NCBI GenBank assembly: GCA_902785645.1
Contig: CACZZG010000009.1
Span: forward strand, 5,321 to 40,260
Direction: 5' to 3'
DNA: 34,940 nt
Origin: an uncultured Erysipelotrichaceae bacterium
GTDB lineage: Bacteria > Bacillota_I > Bacilli_A > RFN20 > CAG-826
Within the stretch, counting starts at the first letter, position 1. Each line of letters opens with the position of its first letter. This document shows positions 1 to 8,178 of this stretch, piece after piece. Below the pieces are notes generated by a model that was not told the origin of the DNA, did no database searches, and saw only the letters and a program-made list of their open reading frames with translations. The translations under genes were made by a program, and so were the position numbers.

Positions 1-510
1 AGCAGGAACTATTCTGCCTATGGAGAAAAGATGACTAGATCAATAGCCAGTGGATTAGCACAGGCTGGTTATGTCATTGTTTCTGGAATGGCAATAGGAA
101 TTGATACTATCGCACAAAATGAAGCAATTGAAAATGGTGGTGGAACAGTTGCGGTATTAGGGTCTGGGATAGATTATTGTTATCCCGCAAGAAATAAGAA
201 ATTATACGAGCATCTAAAGAATTATCACTTAGTGATAAGTGAATATCCCGGAGATATAGTTCCGGAAAGCAGATTCTTTCCAATTAGAAATCGTATAATC
301 GCTGGAATCAGTAAAACATTAGTGATTACAGAAGCTGAACCATTATCTGGAACATCCACAACTGCTGCCTTAGCATTAAACGGAAATGCTGATGTGATGT
401 GTGTTCCTTATTTGGCAGGCTCACATTCTGAATGTAATAGACTTATCGCAGCTGGTGCAACTTTGGTGGAAGAGGCTGAAGATGTCATTAACAACATGTC
501 GAGATATTAG
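1..510 (+). CDS. dprA: DNA processing protein DprA, 5' truncated by window edge
   Basis: DprA loads RecA onto incoming single-stranded DNA during natural transformation. The frame is open from base 1, so the gene starts upstream; the ATG at 31 is internal, since the codons before it encode SRNYSAYGEK, which matches the conserved SRxxSxYG segment of the family. The visible 169 residues carry the Rossmann-like DprA core: SGMAIGID, VAVLGSGIDYCYP, SEYPGD, FPIRNRIIAGIS, and the SGTSTTAALAL segment. It ends in TAG. The order dprA-topA is the same as in B. subtilis. The C-terminal winged-helix domain of some homologues is missing, because the protein stops about 20 residues after the core. Family assignment is firm. 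Confidence 0.93.
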   Translation, partial: SRNYSAYGEKMTRSIASGLAQAGYVIVSGMAIGIDTIAQNEAIENGGGTVAVLGSGIDYCYPARNKKLYEHLKNYHLVISEYPGDIVPESRFFPIRNRIIAGISKTLVITEAEPLSGTSTTAALALNGNADVMCVPYLAGSHSECNRLIAAGATLVEEAEDVINNMSRY

Positions 511-569
511 TAAAAAAATCTTAAATAAATAAGTGTTTTATTTAATATAGAAAAGACTGATTGAAGTAG

Positions 570-598
570 TTGACAAAGGTGTTTTAAGTCAGCATAAT
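570..598 (+). promoter_or_regulatory. Promoter of topA
   Basis: A consensus TTGACA at 570-575 and CATAAT at 593-598 are separated by 17 nt. Transcription would start near 605, just before the Shine-Dalgarno sequence of topA. This makes topA independent of dprA. Confidence 0.75.
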
Positions 599-623
599 TT
601 AGAGCGAATAAGGGGGTGGATTG

Positions 624-2720
624 ATGAAATTAGTGATTGTTGAATCCCCTGCGAAGTGTACTACTATTAAGAAATATTTAGGTGAAGACTATCGTGTTGA
701 AGCATCCCTAGGCCACGTTAGAGACCTCGCCACAAGAGGAAAAGGCGGACTTGGTGTTGACGTCGATAATGGCTTCGCGCCCACGTATATTATTAATAAA
801 GATAAAGAAGCCGTCGTATATAAATTAAGAAATGCTGCTAGAGAAGCTGATGAAGTTATTTTAGCAACCGACCCTGATAGAGAAGGTGAAGCTATTGCCT
901 GGCATTTAGCAGTTGTTTTAGGTTTGAACCCACAAACCGCCAAAAGATTGGAATTCCACGAAATCACTAGAGATTCAATTACCGAAGCCATGAAACATCC
1001 TCGTACTATCGATGGTAATTTAGTGGCTTCCCAAGAAACTAGACGTATCTTAGATCGTATTATTGGATTTAAATTATCTACTTTAATGTATAAAAAAATT
1101 CATTCTCGTTCCGCGGGAAGAGTGCAATCTGCCACACTTAAATTAATCGCGGATCACGATAAGGAAGTTGATGAATTTATTCCTAAGGAATATTGGAATA
1201 TTTTGCTCAACGCAAAAGTCGGCAAAAAAGACTTCGCTTTGACCTTCCTTGGTGAAGATGGAAAAGCCATTGAAGTGAATAATGAAGAACAAGCTAGAGC
1301 CATCATTAATTCCATTCCGGATGATTTGAAAGTGGTGTCAGTAAATAAGGAATATCGCTTTAAAGAAAGCAAAGAACCATTTACCACTTCCACAATGCAA
1401 CAAGAAGCATTCTCCAGACTTAAATTCAAAACTGATAAAACTCAAAAAGAAGCTCAAAAATTATATGAAGGTATTAATTTAGGTAATGAGCATGTTGGTT
1501 TAATCACCTATATGCGTACCGATTCCACACGTTTGTCATCTACGTATGTAGCACGTGCTCAAGCTTATATTATTGAAACTTTTGGCAAAGAGTATTTAGG
1601 TAAAGTTAAAAAGGAACATAAAGCTGAATTGGCTCAAGATGCACACGAAGCCATTCGACCAACTTCTAACCACCGTACACCTGAATCGGTTAGGCCTTAT
1701 TTATCTAATGATCAATATAGACTTTATAAATTAATTTATAATCGCGCTTTAGCTTCCTTGATGAAACCAAAGAAAGAAGAAGTTTTGGTGGTTGTTCTTC
1801 AAGGTGGAAGATACACCTTTAAATTTGAATTAACTCATACCGTTTTTAAAGGTTATGAAATCGTTCTTCATGATCCTGATGAACCAAAAGATTATTCTGA
1901 TAGTTTTCCTTCAATTAAAGAAGGTGATTCACTCCCGGTTAGTAAAAAGGATTGTGAACAAAAATTCACTCAAGCACCCGCGAGATATTCGGAAGCTAAA
2001 TTAGTTAAATTAATGGAAGAAGTGGGAATTGGTAGACCATCAACCTATGCTTCCACAATTAAGATTCTTAGAGATAGAAAATATGTCGATGATGTCGGTG
2101 GCATTTTAACTACCACAGATCAAGGAAAGAAAACATCTTATGTTTTAAATAAATATTTCCCTGAAATTGTCGATGCCAAATATACCGCTCAAATGGAATC
2201 TAAACTAGATAATATTCAAGAAGGTAATAGTTCTAGATTAGATATTCTTACTAATTTCTACACATCATTCAATGATCAAGTTGTTAGAGCAACACATATT
2301 ATGTATGTCGATGAAGATGAACCAACTGGTGAATTGTGTCCTGTTTGTGGTTCTCCATTAGTCATTAAGAATGGTGTGAATGGACAATTTGTTGGATGCA
2401 GCAATTATCCAAATTGTAAATATGTCAAAAAAGAACCCAAAAAAGAACTCGAATACATTGATGAACTTTGCCCAGTTTGTGGCAAACCACTTGTGAAAAG
2501 AAAAGATAAAAAAGGTAAAGAATTCATCGCTTGTTCCGGCTATCCAACATGTCATTATGTCAAACCAACAGAACAAAAACCTGCGGAAATTGTTAAAACA
2601 TGTCCACAATGTGGCGGTGGATTAATTAGAAAAAGAGGCAAATATGGTTATTTCCTCGCATGTAATAATTATCCTAAATGCACATATATGGAAAAAATCA
2701 TCAGAAAGAAACGGAAATAA
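624..2720 (+). CDS. topA: DNA topoisomerase I (type IA)
   Basis: Relaxes negative supercoils behind moving RNA polymerase. The 698-residue protein starts with the TOPRIM domain (IVESPAKCTTIKKYLG; DPDREGEAIAWHL near residues 83-95) and has the catalytic tyrosine in GLITYMRTDSTR (Y296). Three C-terminal zinc ribbons follow, each with two CxxC-type pairs (CPVCGSPL, CPVCGKPL, CPQCGGGL, each paired with a CxxYPxC segment), near residues 570-695. Length is close to the B. subtilis enzyme. I chose ATG 624 rather than TTG 621 because it lies 7 nt after the GGGGG of a strong AGGGGGTGGA ribosome site. The gene has its own promoter and a terminator that overlaps its stop codon. Confidence 0.97.
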   Translation: MKLVIVESPAKCTTIKKYLGEDYRVEASLGHVRDLATRGKGGLGVDVDNGFAPTYIINKDKEAVVYKLRNAAREADEVILATDPDREGEAIAWHLAVVLGLNPQTAKRLEFHEITRDSITEAMKHPRTIDGNLVASQETRRILDRIIGFKLSTLMYKKIHSRSAGRVQSATLKLIADHDKEVDEFIPKEYWNILLNAKVGKKDFALTFLGEDGKAIEVNNEEQARAIINSIPDDLKVVSVNKEYRFKESKEPFTTSTMQQEAFSRLKFKTDKTQKEAQKLYEGINLGNEHVGLITYMRTDSTRLSSTYVARAQAYIIETFGKEYLGKVKKEHKAELAQDAHEAIRPTSNHRTPESVRPYLSNDQYRLYKLIYNRALASLMKPKKEEVLVVVLQGGRYTFKFELTHTVFKGYEIVLHDPDEPKDYSDSFPSIKEGDSLPVSKKDCEQKFTQAPARYSEAKLVKLMEEVGIGRPSTYASTIKILRDRKYVDDVGGILTTTDQGKKTSYVLNKYFPEIVDAKYTAQMESKLDNIQEGNSSRLDILTNFYTSFNDQVVRATHIMYVDEDEPTGELCPVCGSPLVIKNGVNGQFVGCSNYPNCKYVKKEPKKELEYIDELCPVCGKPLVKRKDKKGKEFIACSGYPTCHYVKPTEQKPAEIVKTCPQCGGGLIRKRGKYGYFLACNNYPKCTYMEKIIRKKRK

Positions 2721-2732
2721 TTTCCGTTTTTT
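2709..2732 (+). terminator. Intrinsic terminator of topA, stop codon in the loop
   Basis: AAACGGAAA (2709-2717) pairs with TTTCCGTTT (2721-2729) and is followed by a T run. The three-base loop is the TAA stop codon itself, so the last codons of topA form the stem. Confidence 0.85.
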
Positions 2733-2756
2733 ATTTATAAATAATAAAATAGTGTT

Positions 2757-3695
2757 ATGAATAAACCGACCCATGACTTTTTAGAGTATTTAAAAAAGGA
2801 AAGAAACTATTCAGATAAGACTATTTTGAGTTATCAACATGACATCGATAAGTTTTTTAATTTCATTCTTAACGAAGGTGTCTTAATGGATGAAGTTGAT
2901 CAAATAGTTATCAGGAATTTTTTAACTGAAGAACTCAATAGTGGTGTTAGTAAAAGATCCTGCAAAAGAAGACTTTCTGCATTAAAAGGTTTCTACTCAT
3001 ATCTTGTTAGAGAAAAAGTTGTGAAAGAAAATCCATTCTTATTAGTCTCTTCACCGAAATCTGATAAAACTTTTCCTCGTGTTTTATATAAAGACCAAAT
3101 CAACGAAATAATTGATAACAATCGTAAGAGAACCGACCCATTGAAAGTAAGGGATCAAGCCATCTTATCAATGCTTTATTTCTGTGGACTTAGAGCTGCA
3201 GAATTAGTGGGATTAAATGTCCAAGATGTGAATCTTAGAAACCGTTATGTGAGAGTGCTTGGTAAAGGAAGAAAAGAAAGACTTGTTCCATTTACTGAAG
3301 AGTGTAAAAACGATGTACAAGAATATATCGATAATTTGCGTCCAGAGCTATTAAAAATCCAAAATAAGCCAACTCCTGCGCTGTTTTTGCCTGATTATAC
3401 GTATACATCCGATACAGAAGAGAAGGCAAAAAAGGAGCCAAGAATGACCACAAGAGGACTTGAATATATCCTTGATAAAATTGAAGAAAAAACCGGGACG
3501 TTTGTCGGTTTACATCCACATATTTTGCGTCATAGTTTTGCCACTCATCTTCTTGATAATGGAGCGGATTTAAAAGTCATTCAAGAACTACTTGGACACA
3601 CTTCTTTAAATGCCACACAGGTATATACTCATGTCTCTGTTGAAGCCATGAAGCAGGCATACATAGACGCATTTCCGCGTGCAAAAAAGAAATAA
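2757..3695 (+). CDS. xerC: Tyrosine recombinase XerC/XerD family
   Basis: Site-specific recombinase that resolves chromosome dimers at dif. The 312-residue protein has the N-terminal SAM-like core-binding domain (about 1-90) and the catalytic domain with all six expected residues: R146 (GLRAAEL), K170 (GKGRKER), H255 and R258 (HILRHSF), H281 (LLGHTS) and Y290 (QVYTH). Position after topA matches B. subtilis codV/xerC, so xerC is more likely than xerD, but only the context says so. No Shine-Dalgarno is visible; TAAAAT lies at 2745-2750, six bases before the ATG, which suggests a leaderless message. An insert near residues 205-225 (TEEKAKKEPR) is slightly longer than in typical XerC. Confidence 0.88.
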   Translation: MNKPTHDFLEYLKKERNYSDKTILSYQHDIDKFFNFILNEGVLMDEVDQIVIRNFLTEELNSGVSKRSCKRRLSALKGFYSYLVREKVVKENPFLLVSSPKSDKTFPRVLYKDQINEIIDNNRKRTDPLKVRDQAILSMLYFCGLRAAELVGLNVQDVNLRNRYVRVLGKGRKERLVPFTEECKNDVQEYIDNLRPELLKIQNKPTPALFLPDYTYTSDTEEKAKKEPRMTTRGLEYILDKIEEKTGTFVGLHPHILRHSFATHLLDNGADLKVIQELLGHTSLNATQVYTHVSVEAMKQAYIDAFPRAKKK

Positions 3696-3696
3696 T

Positions 3697-3720
3697 GCCT
3701 TGTCTTAGACAAAGGCTTTT
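3697..3720 (+). terminator. Probable terminator after xer
   Basis: GCCTTGTC and GACAAAGGC form a bulged hairpin (3697-3715), followed by TTTT. The T run is short, so termination may be partial. Confidence 0.6.
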
Positions 3721-3725
3721 GATAG

Positions 3726-3854
3726 TATATTAAACGCTGTGAGTATCACAGACTACACACATCGTGGATTGAACTCCCGTTGTGCTTCCTAAGAGAATTG
3801 GAAGTGGTTGAGTTCTTAGAAACGGTGGAGGAAAAACATAAGGAGGCTCAAAAA
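3726..3854 (+). promoter_or_regulatory. rpsB promoter region and structured 5' leader
   Basis: A TATATT -10-like box sits at 3726-3731 with only a weak upstream hexamer. The leader of about 115 nt contains a CTGTGA-GTA-TCACAG hairpin (3737-3751) and a CTAAGA/TCTTAG pairing (from about 3789 to 3821), then an AGGAGG site at 3841-3846. S2 represses its own synthesis through the leader in E. coli; a similar role here is inference. I do not recognise a named RNA family. Confidence 0.45.
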
Positions 3855-4901
3855 ATGAGTGAAGAAGAAAAAGTTGTCGCTCCTGAAGTAGCGGCTCCTG
3901 CAACCAATGAAATGGAAGCAGTCATGCATGATCCTGATGCACCAGTTATTACAATGAAGAAATTGTTAGAAGCTGGTTCACATTTTGGTCATCAAACACG
4001 CAGATGGAACCCAAAGATGAAAAAATACATCTATGGTGCTCGTAATGGTGTTTACATTTTAGACTTACAACAAACAGTTGATCTAGTCACAGTTGCTTAT
4101 AAGGCAATGAAAGAAATCGTTGATAATGGCGGTAAAGTCTTATTTGTCGGTACAAAAAGACAATGCCAAGAAGCTGTTCAAGCTGAAGCATTACGTTCCG
4201 GTTCCTTCTACATCAACAATCGTTGGTTAGGTGGTACATTAACAAACTTCAAAACAATCCAATCTAGAATTAGATACTTAAAAGACTTAGAGAGAAGAGA
4301 AGAAGAAGGCGAATTAGATCTCCTTCCAAAACAAGAAGCTGCTCAACTCCGTAAAGAAAAAGAAAAATTATCCAAGAACTTAGAAGGTATCAAGGAAATG
4401 AGAAAAGTTCCTAACGCCTTATTCGTTGTTGATCCAAGAATTGAACACAATGCAGTTGCTGAAGCTCGCAAATTAAACATTCCTGTCTTCGGTATTATTG
4501 ACACAAACAGCGATCCAGATGTCGTTGACTATGTCATTCCTGCAAACGATGACGCTATCCGTTCCGTTAGCTTAATCTTAGCGGTTATCGCTGATGCTAT
4601 CGTTGAAAGTAAGGGTGGTTTACCAGTCGTTGCTTACGTCAAAGATGAAGGTGAATCAGTCACAATGAAAGACGTCATTCGTCAAACAGAAAAAGAAAAC
4701 GCTGAAAAATTAGCAAGAATCAGAGCTGAAAGAGCAGCACGTCAAGAAGCTTATGAAAAAGAACAAGCTGAACGTGAAGCTGCTAGAGCCGCCGCTAATG
4801 GTGAAGAAGGCAAAAAAGCTCCTGCTAAAAAACCTCTTAGAAAGAAACCAGAACCAAAAGCCGAAGCCCCAAAAGCTGAAGCAGAAGGAGAAAGCAAATA
4901 A
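3855..4901 (+). CDS. rpsB: 30S ribosomal protein S2, with N- and C-terminal extensions
   Basis: Small-subunit protein S2. The core is clear: [71 protein letters not shown] and [25 protein letters not shown] 3855 is chosen because AGGAGG lies 8 nt before it; the frame stays open upstream to a TTG at 3780 but that has no ribosome site. At 348 residues it is about 100 longer than the B. subtilis protein. The excess is an acidic, proline/alanine-rich head of roughly 28 residues and a long tail after about residue 275 that is first KE-rich, then made of PxKK/PKAEA repeats. The stop overlaps the tsf start (TAATG), so the two are translationally coupled. Confidence 0.96.
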   Translation: MSEEEKVVAPEVAAPATNEMEAVMHDPDAPVITMKKLLEAGSHFGHQTRRWNPKMKKYIYGARNGVYILDLQQTVDLVTVAYKAMKEIVDNGGKVLFVGTKRQCQEAVQAEALRSGSFYINNRWLGGTLTNFKTIQSRIRYLKDLERREEEGELDLLPKQEAAQLRKEKEKLSKNLEGIKEMRKVPNALFVVDPRIEHNAVAEARKLNIPVFGIIDTNSDPDVVDYVIPANDDAIRSVSLILAVIADAIVESKGGLPVVAYVKDEGESVTMKDVIRQTEKENAEKLARIRAERAARQEAYEKEQAEREAARAAANGEEGKKAPAKKPLRKKPEPKAEAPKAEAEGESK

Positions 4902-5782
4902 TGGCTGAAGGAAATTTAATTGAATTAATTAAAGAATTACGTGAAAGAACCGGTGCCGGTTTAATGGATTGCAAAGGCGCATTATTAGCCAATGATTGCG
5001 ATTTAGATAGAGCATCCGATTACTTACGTGAAAAAGGTTTAGCAAAAGCTGCTAAGAAAGCTAGCCGTATTGCTGCTGAAGGTTTAGCAATTGCTAAAAG
5101 ATGTGAACGTTGTGGTTCCGTCGTCGTCTTAGAAGTCAACTGTGAAACAGACTTCGTTGCTAAAGGCGATGCCTTCCGTGCATTAGTCGATGAAGTTGCT
5201 AGTGTCATCTTAGAAAAGAGACCTGCAAACGTCGAAGAAGCTAAAGAACTTACATCTGAATTATTCGCAGATGCTACAGTCAAAATGGGCGAAAAATTTG
5301 ATCTTCGTAGATTTGTTGTCTTAGATAGCAAAGATTCCGCTTATATCGCCAGCTACATCCATATGGGTGGCAAAATTGCTGTTGCTGTTGCATTAGATAA
5401 AGAAGATGCCGAACTCGGCAAAGGCTTAGCTATGCACATCGCTGCAAACAATCCTCAATACTTATCATTAAATGATGTTGCTCCAAGTGAAGTTGCTCAT
5501 GAAAAAGAAGTTCAACTTGAAGCCGCAAAGAACGATCCAAAATTAGCCGGTAAACCTGCTGAAATGTTAGCCAAGATTATCGATGCTAAAGTTACTAAGT
5601 ACTATTCCGAAATGGTCTTAGGTTCACAAATCTTCTTAATGGATGATTCCAAGACAGTTGCTCAAGTCTTAAAAGAAAAGGGCATCAACGTTTTGAAATT
5701 TGTCCGTTACCAAGTCGGTGAAGGTATTGAAAAACGTAAAGACGACTTCGCTAGCGAAGTTATGAACGAAGTTAACAAATAA
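4901..5782 (+). CDS. tsf: Elongation factor Ts
   Basis: Nucleotide exchange factor for EF-Tu. The N-terminal UBA-like segment (IKELRERTGAGLMDCKGALL), the hallmark NCETDFVAKGDAF and the core IHMGGKIAVAVAL are present; 293 residues is normal. The start shares bases with the rpsB stop (TAATG), with AGAAGGAG upstream inside rpsB. One oddity: a CxxC pair (C68, C71; KRCERCGS) sits just before the conserved EVNCETDFVA strand, giving three nearby cysteines. It is followed by a strong terminator before pyrH. Confidence 0.97.
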   Translation: MAEGNLIELIKELRERTGAGLMDCKGALLANDCDLDRASDYLREKGLAKAAKKASRIAAEGLAIAKRCERCGSVVVLEVNCETDFVAKGDAFRALVDEVASVILEKRPANVEEAKELTSELFADATVKMGEKFDLRRFVVLDSKDSAYIASYIHMGGKIAVAVALDKEDAELGKGLAMHIAANNPQYLSLNDVAPSEVAHEKEVQLEAAKNDPKLAGKPAEMLAKIIDAKVTKYYSEMVLGSQIFLMDDSKTVAQVLKEKGINVLKFVRYQVGEGIEKRKDDFASEVMNEVNK

Positions 5783-5789
5783 CTAATTT

Positions 5790-5816
5790 AGAAACACCTT
5801 TGGTGTTTCTTTTTTT
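5790..5816 (+). terminator. Intrinsic terminator between tsf and pyrH
   Basis: GAAACACC (5791-5798), loop TTT, GGTGTTTC (5802-5809), then seven T. pyrH starts 20 nt later, so it either depends on read-through or on a promoter within tsf; none is obvious. Confidence 0.88.
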
Positions 5817-5835
5817 ACAGAAAAGGAGACGATTC

Positions 5836-6555
5836 ATGTATAAAAGAGTGTTATTGAAGTTAAGTGGTGAAGCCTTAAAAGACGAAAACGCCATGCAAAT
5901 TTTAAACGTCAGTTGTGTCCATAAAATGGCAGAAATGATGAAGGAACTACATGATCAAGGAGTTCAAATTTCTGTTGTTATCGGTGCTGGAAATATCTGG
6001 CGTGGTAATTTGGCAGATGGAATTGGTATTGAACGTGCACCAGCTGACTATATGGGCATGATGGGTACTGTAATGAACGCAGTGGCTATGTCTAGTGCTT
6101 TAAAGAAAAATGGTGTTGATTCAGTGGTGTTCTCTGCCTTACCTGCAATAGATGGTTTAACCACTCCATATAAAGTTGAAGAAGCAATTAAAGCGATGGT
6201 ACAAGGTAAAGTCGCTTTCTTAGCAGGTGGTACTGGTAAACCATTCTTTACCACAGATACCGCTGCCACATTAAGAGCTCTTGAAACTAAGTGTGAAGCA
6301 ATCTTCATGGGCAAGAATGGTGTAGAAGGTATTTACGATAAAGATCCAACGAAATTTTCTGACGCTAAATTCTTCGAAGAAATCACTTATCAAGAAATTC
6401 TTGAAAAGAAACTTCAAATTATGGATCTTTCCGCTGTAGAATTAATTAAAGATAAGGATGTGGAGATCAGAGTGTTTTCCATGTCAGATCCTAATAATTT
6501 CTTAAGAGTAGCGATGGGTGAAAAAATCGGTACTACATGTAAAAAAGGAGAATAA
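5836..6555 (+). CDS. pyrH: UMP kinase (uridylate kinase)
   Basis: Phosphorylates UMP to UDP for pyrimidine nucleotide synthesis; a hexameric amino-acid-kinase-fold enzyme. Motifs: YKRVLLKLSGEAL at the N-terminus, VIGAGNIWRG, ADYMGMMGTVMNA, FLAGGTGKPFFTTDTAA and KNGVEGIYDKDP. 239 residues is the usual length. ATG 5836 follows AAAGGAG by 7 nt; the upstream in-frame extension runs through the tsf terminator and is not coding. frr follows 3 nt after the stop, the standard pyrH-frr pair. Confidence 0.97.
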   Translation: MYKRVLLKLSGEALKDENAMQILNVSCVHKMAEMMKELHDQGVQISVVIGAGNIWRGNLADGIGIERAPADYMGMMGTVMNAVAMSSALKKNGVDSVVFSALPAIDGLTTPYKVEEAIKAMVQGKVAFLAGGTGKPFFTTDTAATLRALETKCEAIFMGKNGVEGIYDKDPTKFSDAKFFEEITYQEILEKKLQIMDLSAVELIKDKDVEIRVFSMSDPNNFLRVAMGEKIGTTCKKGE

Positions 6556-6558
6556 TTT

Positions 6559-7104
6559 ATGGATGAAATCGTTTTAGAAATGAAAGAGAGAATGACTAAG
6601 TCTATTGAATCACTTCATTTAAATCTTTCTACTTTAAGAACAGGTCGTGCTTCACCAGCCATCGTCGCCGGTGTTCAAATCGACTATTATGGTTCCATGA
6701 CACCAATCAATCAAGTGTCTTCAATCTCTGTTCCAGAGCCAAGACAATTATTGATTAAGCCATATGATAAAAATGATGTAAAAGCTATCGTTTCTGCAAT
6801 AAATGCTGCAAATCTTGGCTTAAATCCAATAAATGAAGGTACAGTTATTCGTTTAATTATTCCTGCATTAACACAAGATAGACGTGTTGAAATTTCTAAA
6901 CAAGCCAAGAGATATGGCGAAGAAACCAAGGTCGCTGTCAGAAACATTCGTCGCGATTATGTCGACCTAGTTAAAGAAGATGACAGCATGCCTGAAGATT
7001 ATCAAAAGAATGTTCTTGATGACATTCAAAAAGTGACTGATGAGACAATGAAACAAATTGATAACATCGTCGCTGAAAAAGAAAAAGAATTAATGTCAAT
7101 TTAA
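6559..7104 (+). CDS. frr: Ribosome recycling factor
   Basis: Splits post-termination ribosomes together with EF-G. The 181-residue protein matches RRF end to end: KSIESLHLNLSTLRTGRASP, DYYGSMTPINQVSSISVPEP, DKNDVKAIVSAINAANLGLNP, TQDRRVEISKQAKRYGEETK and VRNIRRDYVD. It follows pyrH with an AAGGAG site inside the pyrH end, so the two genes are one transcript. Confidence 0.97.
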   Translation: MDEIVLEMKERMTKSIESLHLNLSTLRTGRASPAIVAGVQIDYYGSMTPINQVSSISVPEPRQLLIKPYDKNDVKAIVSAINAANLGLNPINEGTVIRLIIPALTQDRRVEISKQAKRYGEETKVAVRNIRRDYVDLVKEDDSMPEDYQKNVLDDIQKVTDETMKQIDNIVAEKEKELMSI

Positions 7105-7119
7105 TAAGGAGATATAAAT

Positions 7120-7353
7120 ATGGCAGACGCAAAAGTTAAAGTTTATCACGTTAGCAAAAGAGCTTCCGACAACAAATGGCAAGTTTTCATTAGAGGAAGC
7201 GACAAAGTCATCAAGCTATTCTCCACAAAAGCTGAAGCTGAAGAATACTGTGCTAAGATGGCTAAGAATCAAGGTGCTACCTTATTAGTCCATAATTCCA
7301 AGGGCGCAAATAAAGGTAAAACCGGTGCTGCTAAAGTCAAAAAAGGCAAATAG
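7120..7353 (+). CDS. Small basic DUF2188-like protein
   Basis: A 77-residue protein with the pattern KVYHVSKRASDNKWQVFIRG, then FSTKAEAEEYCAKMAKNQGA and LLVHNSKG, which fits the DUF2188 family (HV...W.V..., TKxEAxxxA...A, L.VH..DG). The last 17 residues are a lysine/glycine tail. AAGGAGAT lies 8 nt before the ATG, and the gene closes the rpsB-to-frr group, ending at a strong terminator. The function of DUF2188 proteins is unknown to me; the basic tail would allow nucleic acid or ribosome binding, which is inference only. Confidence 0.75.
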   Translation: MADAKVKVYHVSKRASDNKWQVFIRGSDKVIKLFSTKAEAEEYCAKMAKNQGATLLVHNSKGANKGKTGAAKVKKGK

Positions 7354-7370
7354 TTAGAGCATTTATTAAT

Positions 7371-7398
7371 GACCGTCGTTATTCGGCGGTCTTTTTTT
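7371..7398 (+). terminator. Intrinsic terminator before uppS
   Basis: GACCGTCG (7371-7378) pairs with CGGCGGTC (7384-7391), loop TTATT, then seven T. It separates the translation-factor unit from the uppS-polC unit. Confidence 0.92.
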
Positions 7399-7410
7399 GT
7401 ATGTATTATA

Positions 7411-7439
7411 TTTTTAATAAAGCATTTTTATTGTATAAT
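7411..7439 (+). promoter_or_regulatory. Promoter of the uppS-polC operon
   Basis: TATAAT at 7434-7439 with a weak TTTTTA hexamer 17 nt upstream. The predicted start near 7446 gives a leader of only about 10 nt before the uppS ATG and no Shine-Dalgarno sequence. Confidence 0.6.
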
Positions 7440-7455
7440 AAACAAAAATATTACT

Positions 7456-8178
7456 ATGGCTAATAAAAACGAATTAAAACATATCGCCTTCATCATGGAT
7501 GGTAATGGTAGATGGGCGAAAGCAAGACACTTACCAAGACACTTAGGGCATAAAGCAGGTTGCGAAAGAGTAACAGAGATTTATGAAGAATGTTACGCGA
7601 TTGGAATTAAAGCAATGTCTTTATATGCTTTTTCCACTGAAAACTGGAATCGTCCTAAAGCAGAAATTAATCATCTTTTTACCTATTTAGAAATTTTCTT
7701 TAAAAAAGAAATCAATCGTATGCTTAAAGATGGTTGCCGCATTATTGCTTCTGGTGATTTATCTAGACTTCCTTTAAAAACACAAAAGGTTGTTAATGAC
7801 GCAATTGAAAGAACTAAAGAAGGAAAGAACTTCACTTTTAATATTTGTCTTAATTATGGTGGTAAGGCCGAAATCGTTAGAGCCGCTAAACTATTTGCTC
7901 AAGATGTTGTTGAAGGAAAAAGAGATATTGATTCATTAACTGAAGAAGAATTTGAACAATATTTATACACCAAAGATTTACCGCCTGTTGATCTATTGAT
8001 TAGAACTAGTGGTGAGATGAGAACGTCCAACTATATGCCTTGGCAATTAGCGTATTCGGAATTTATATTCACAAAAGTGCCTTGGCCTGATTTTTCAAAA
8101 GAAGAATTACACAAATGTATAGATGAATTTAACAATCGAAATAGAAGATATGGAGGAATCTCCGAAGATGAAAAATAA
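7456..8178 (+). CDS. uppS: Undecaprenyl diphosphate synthase
   Basis: Cis-prenyltransferase making the C55 lipid carrier for peptidoglycan and other wall polymers. Motifs: HIAFIMDGNGRWAKAR with catalytic D15, HLGHKAG, LYAFSTENWNRP, and the C-terminal DLLIRTSGEMRTSNYMPWQ with YSEFIFTKVPWPDF. 240 residues is typical. ATG 7456 begins the conserved protein; the longer open frame upstream crosses a terminator and the promoter. It heads a tight operon in which uppS and cdsA overlap by 11 nt. Confidence 0.96.
   Translation: MANKNELKHIAFIMDGNGRWAKARHLPRHLGHKAGCERVTEIYEECYAIGIKAMSLYAFSTENWNRPKAEINHLFTYLEIFFKKEINRMLKDGCRIIASGDLSRLPLKTQKVVNDAIERTKEGKNFTFNICLNYGGKAEIVRAAKLFAQDVVEGKRDIDSLTEEEFEQYLYTKDLPPVDLLIRTSGEMRTSNYMPWQLAYSEFIFTKVPWPDFSKEELHKCIDEFNNRNRRYGGISEDEK

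Noticed and set aside
3780-3854. Longer rpsB start at TTG 3780
   Set aside because: The 25 extra codons lie in a hairpin-rich leader without a ribosome site, whereas AGGAGG stands 8 nt before ATG 3855.
7369-7455. Extension of uppS to 7369
   Set aside because: It runs through a strong terminator and the TATAAT promoter; the conserved protein starts at 7456.
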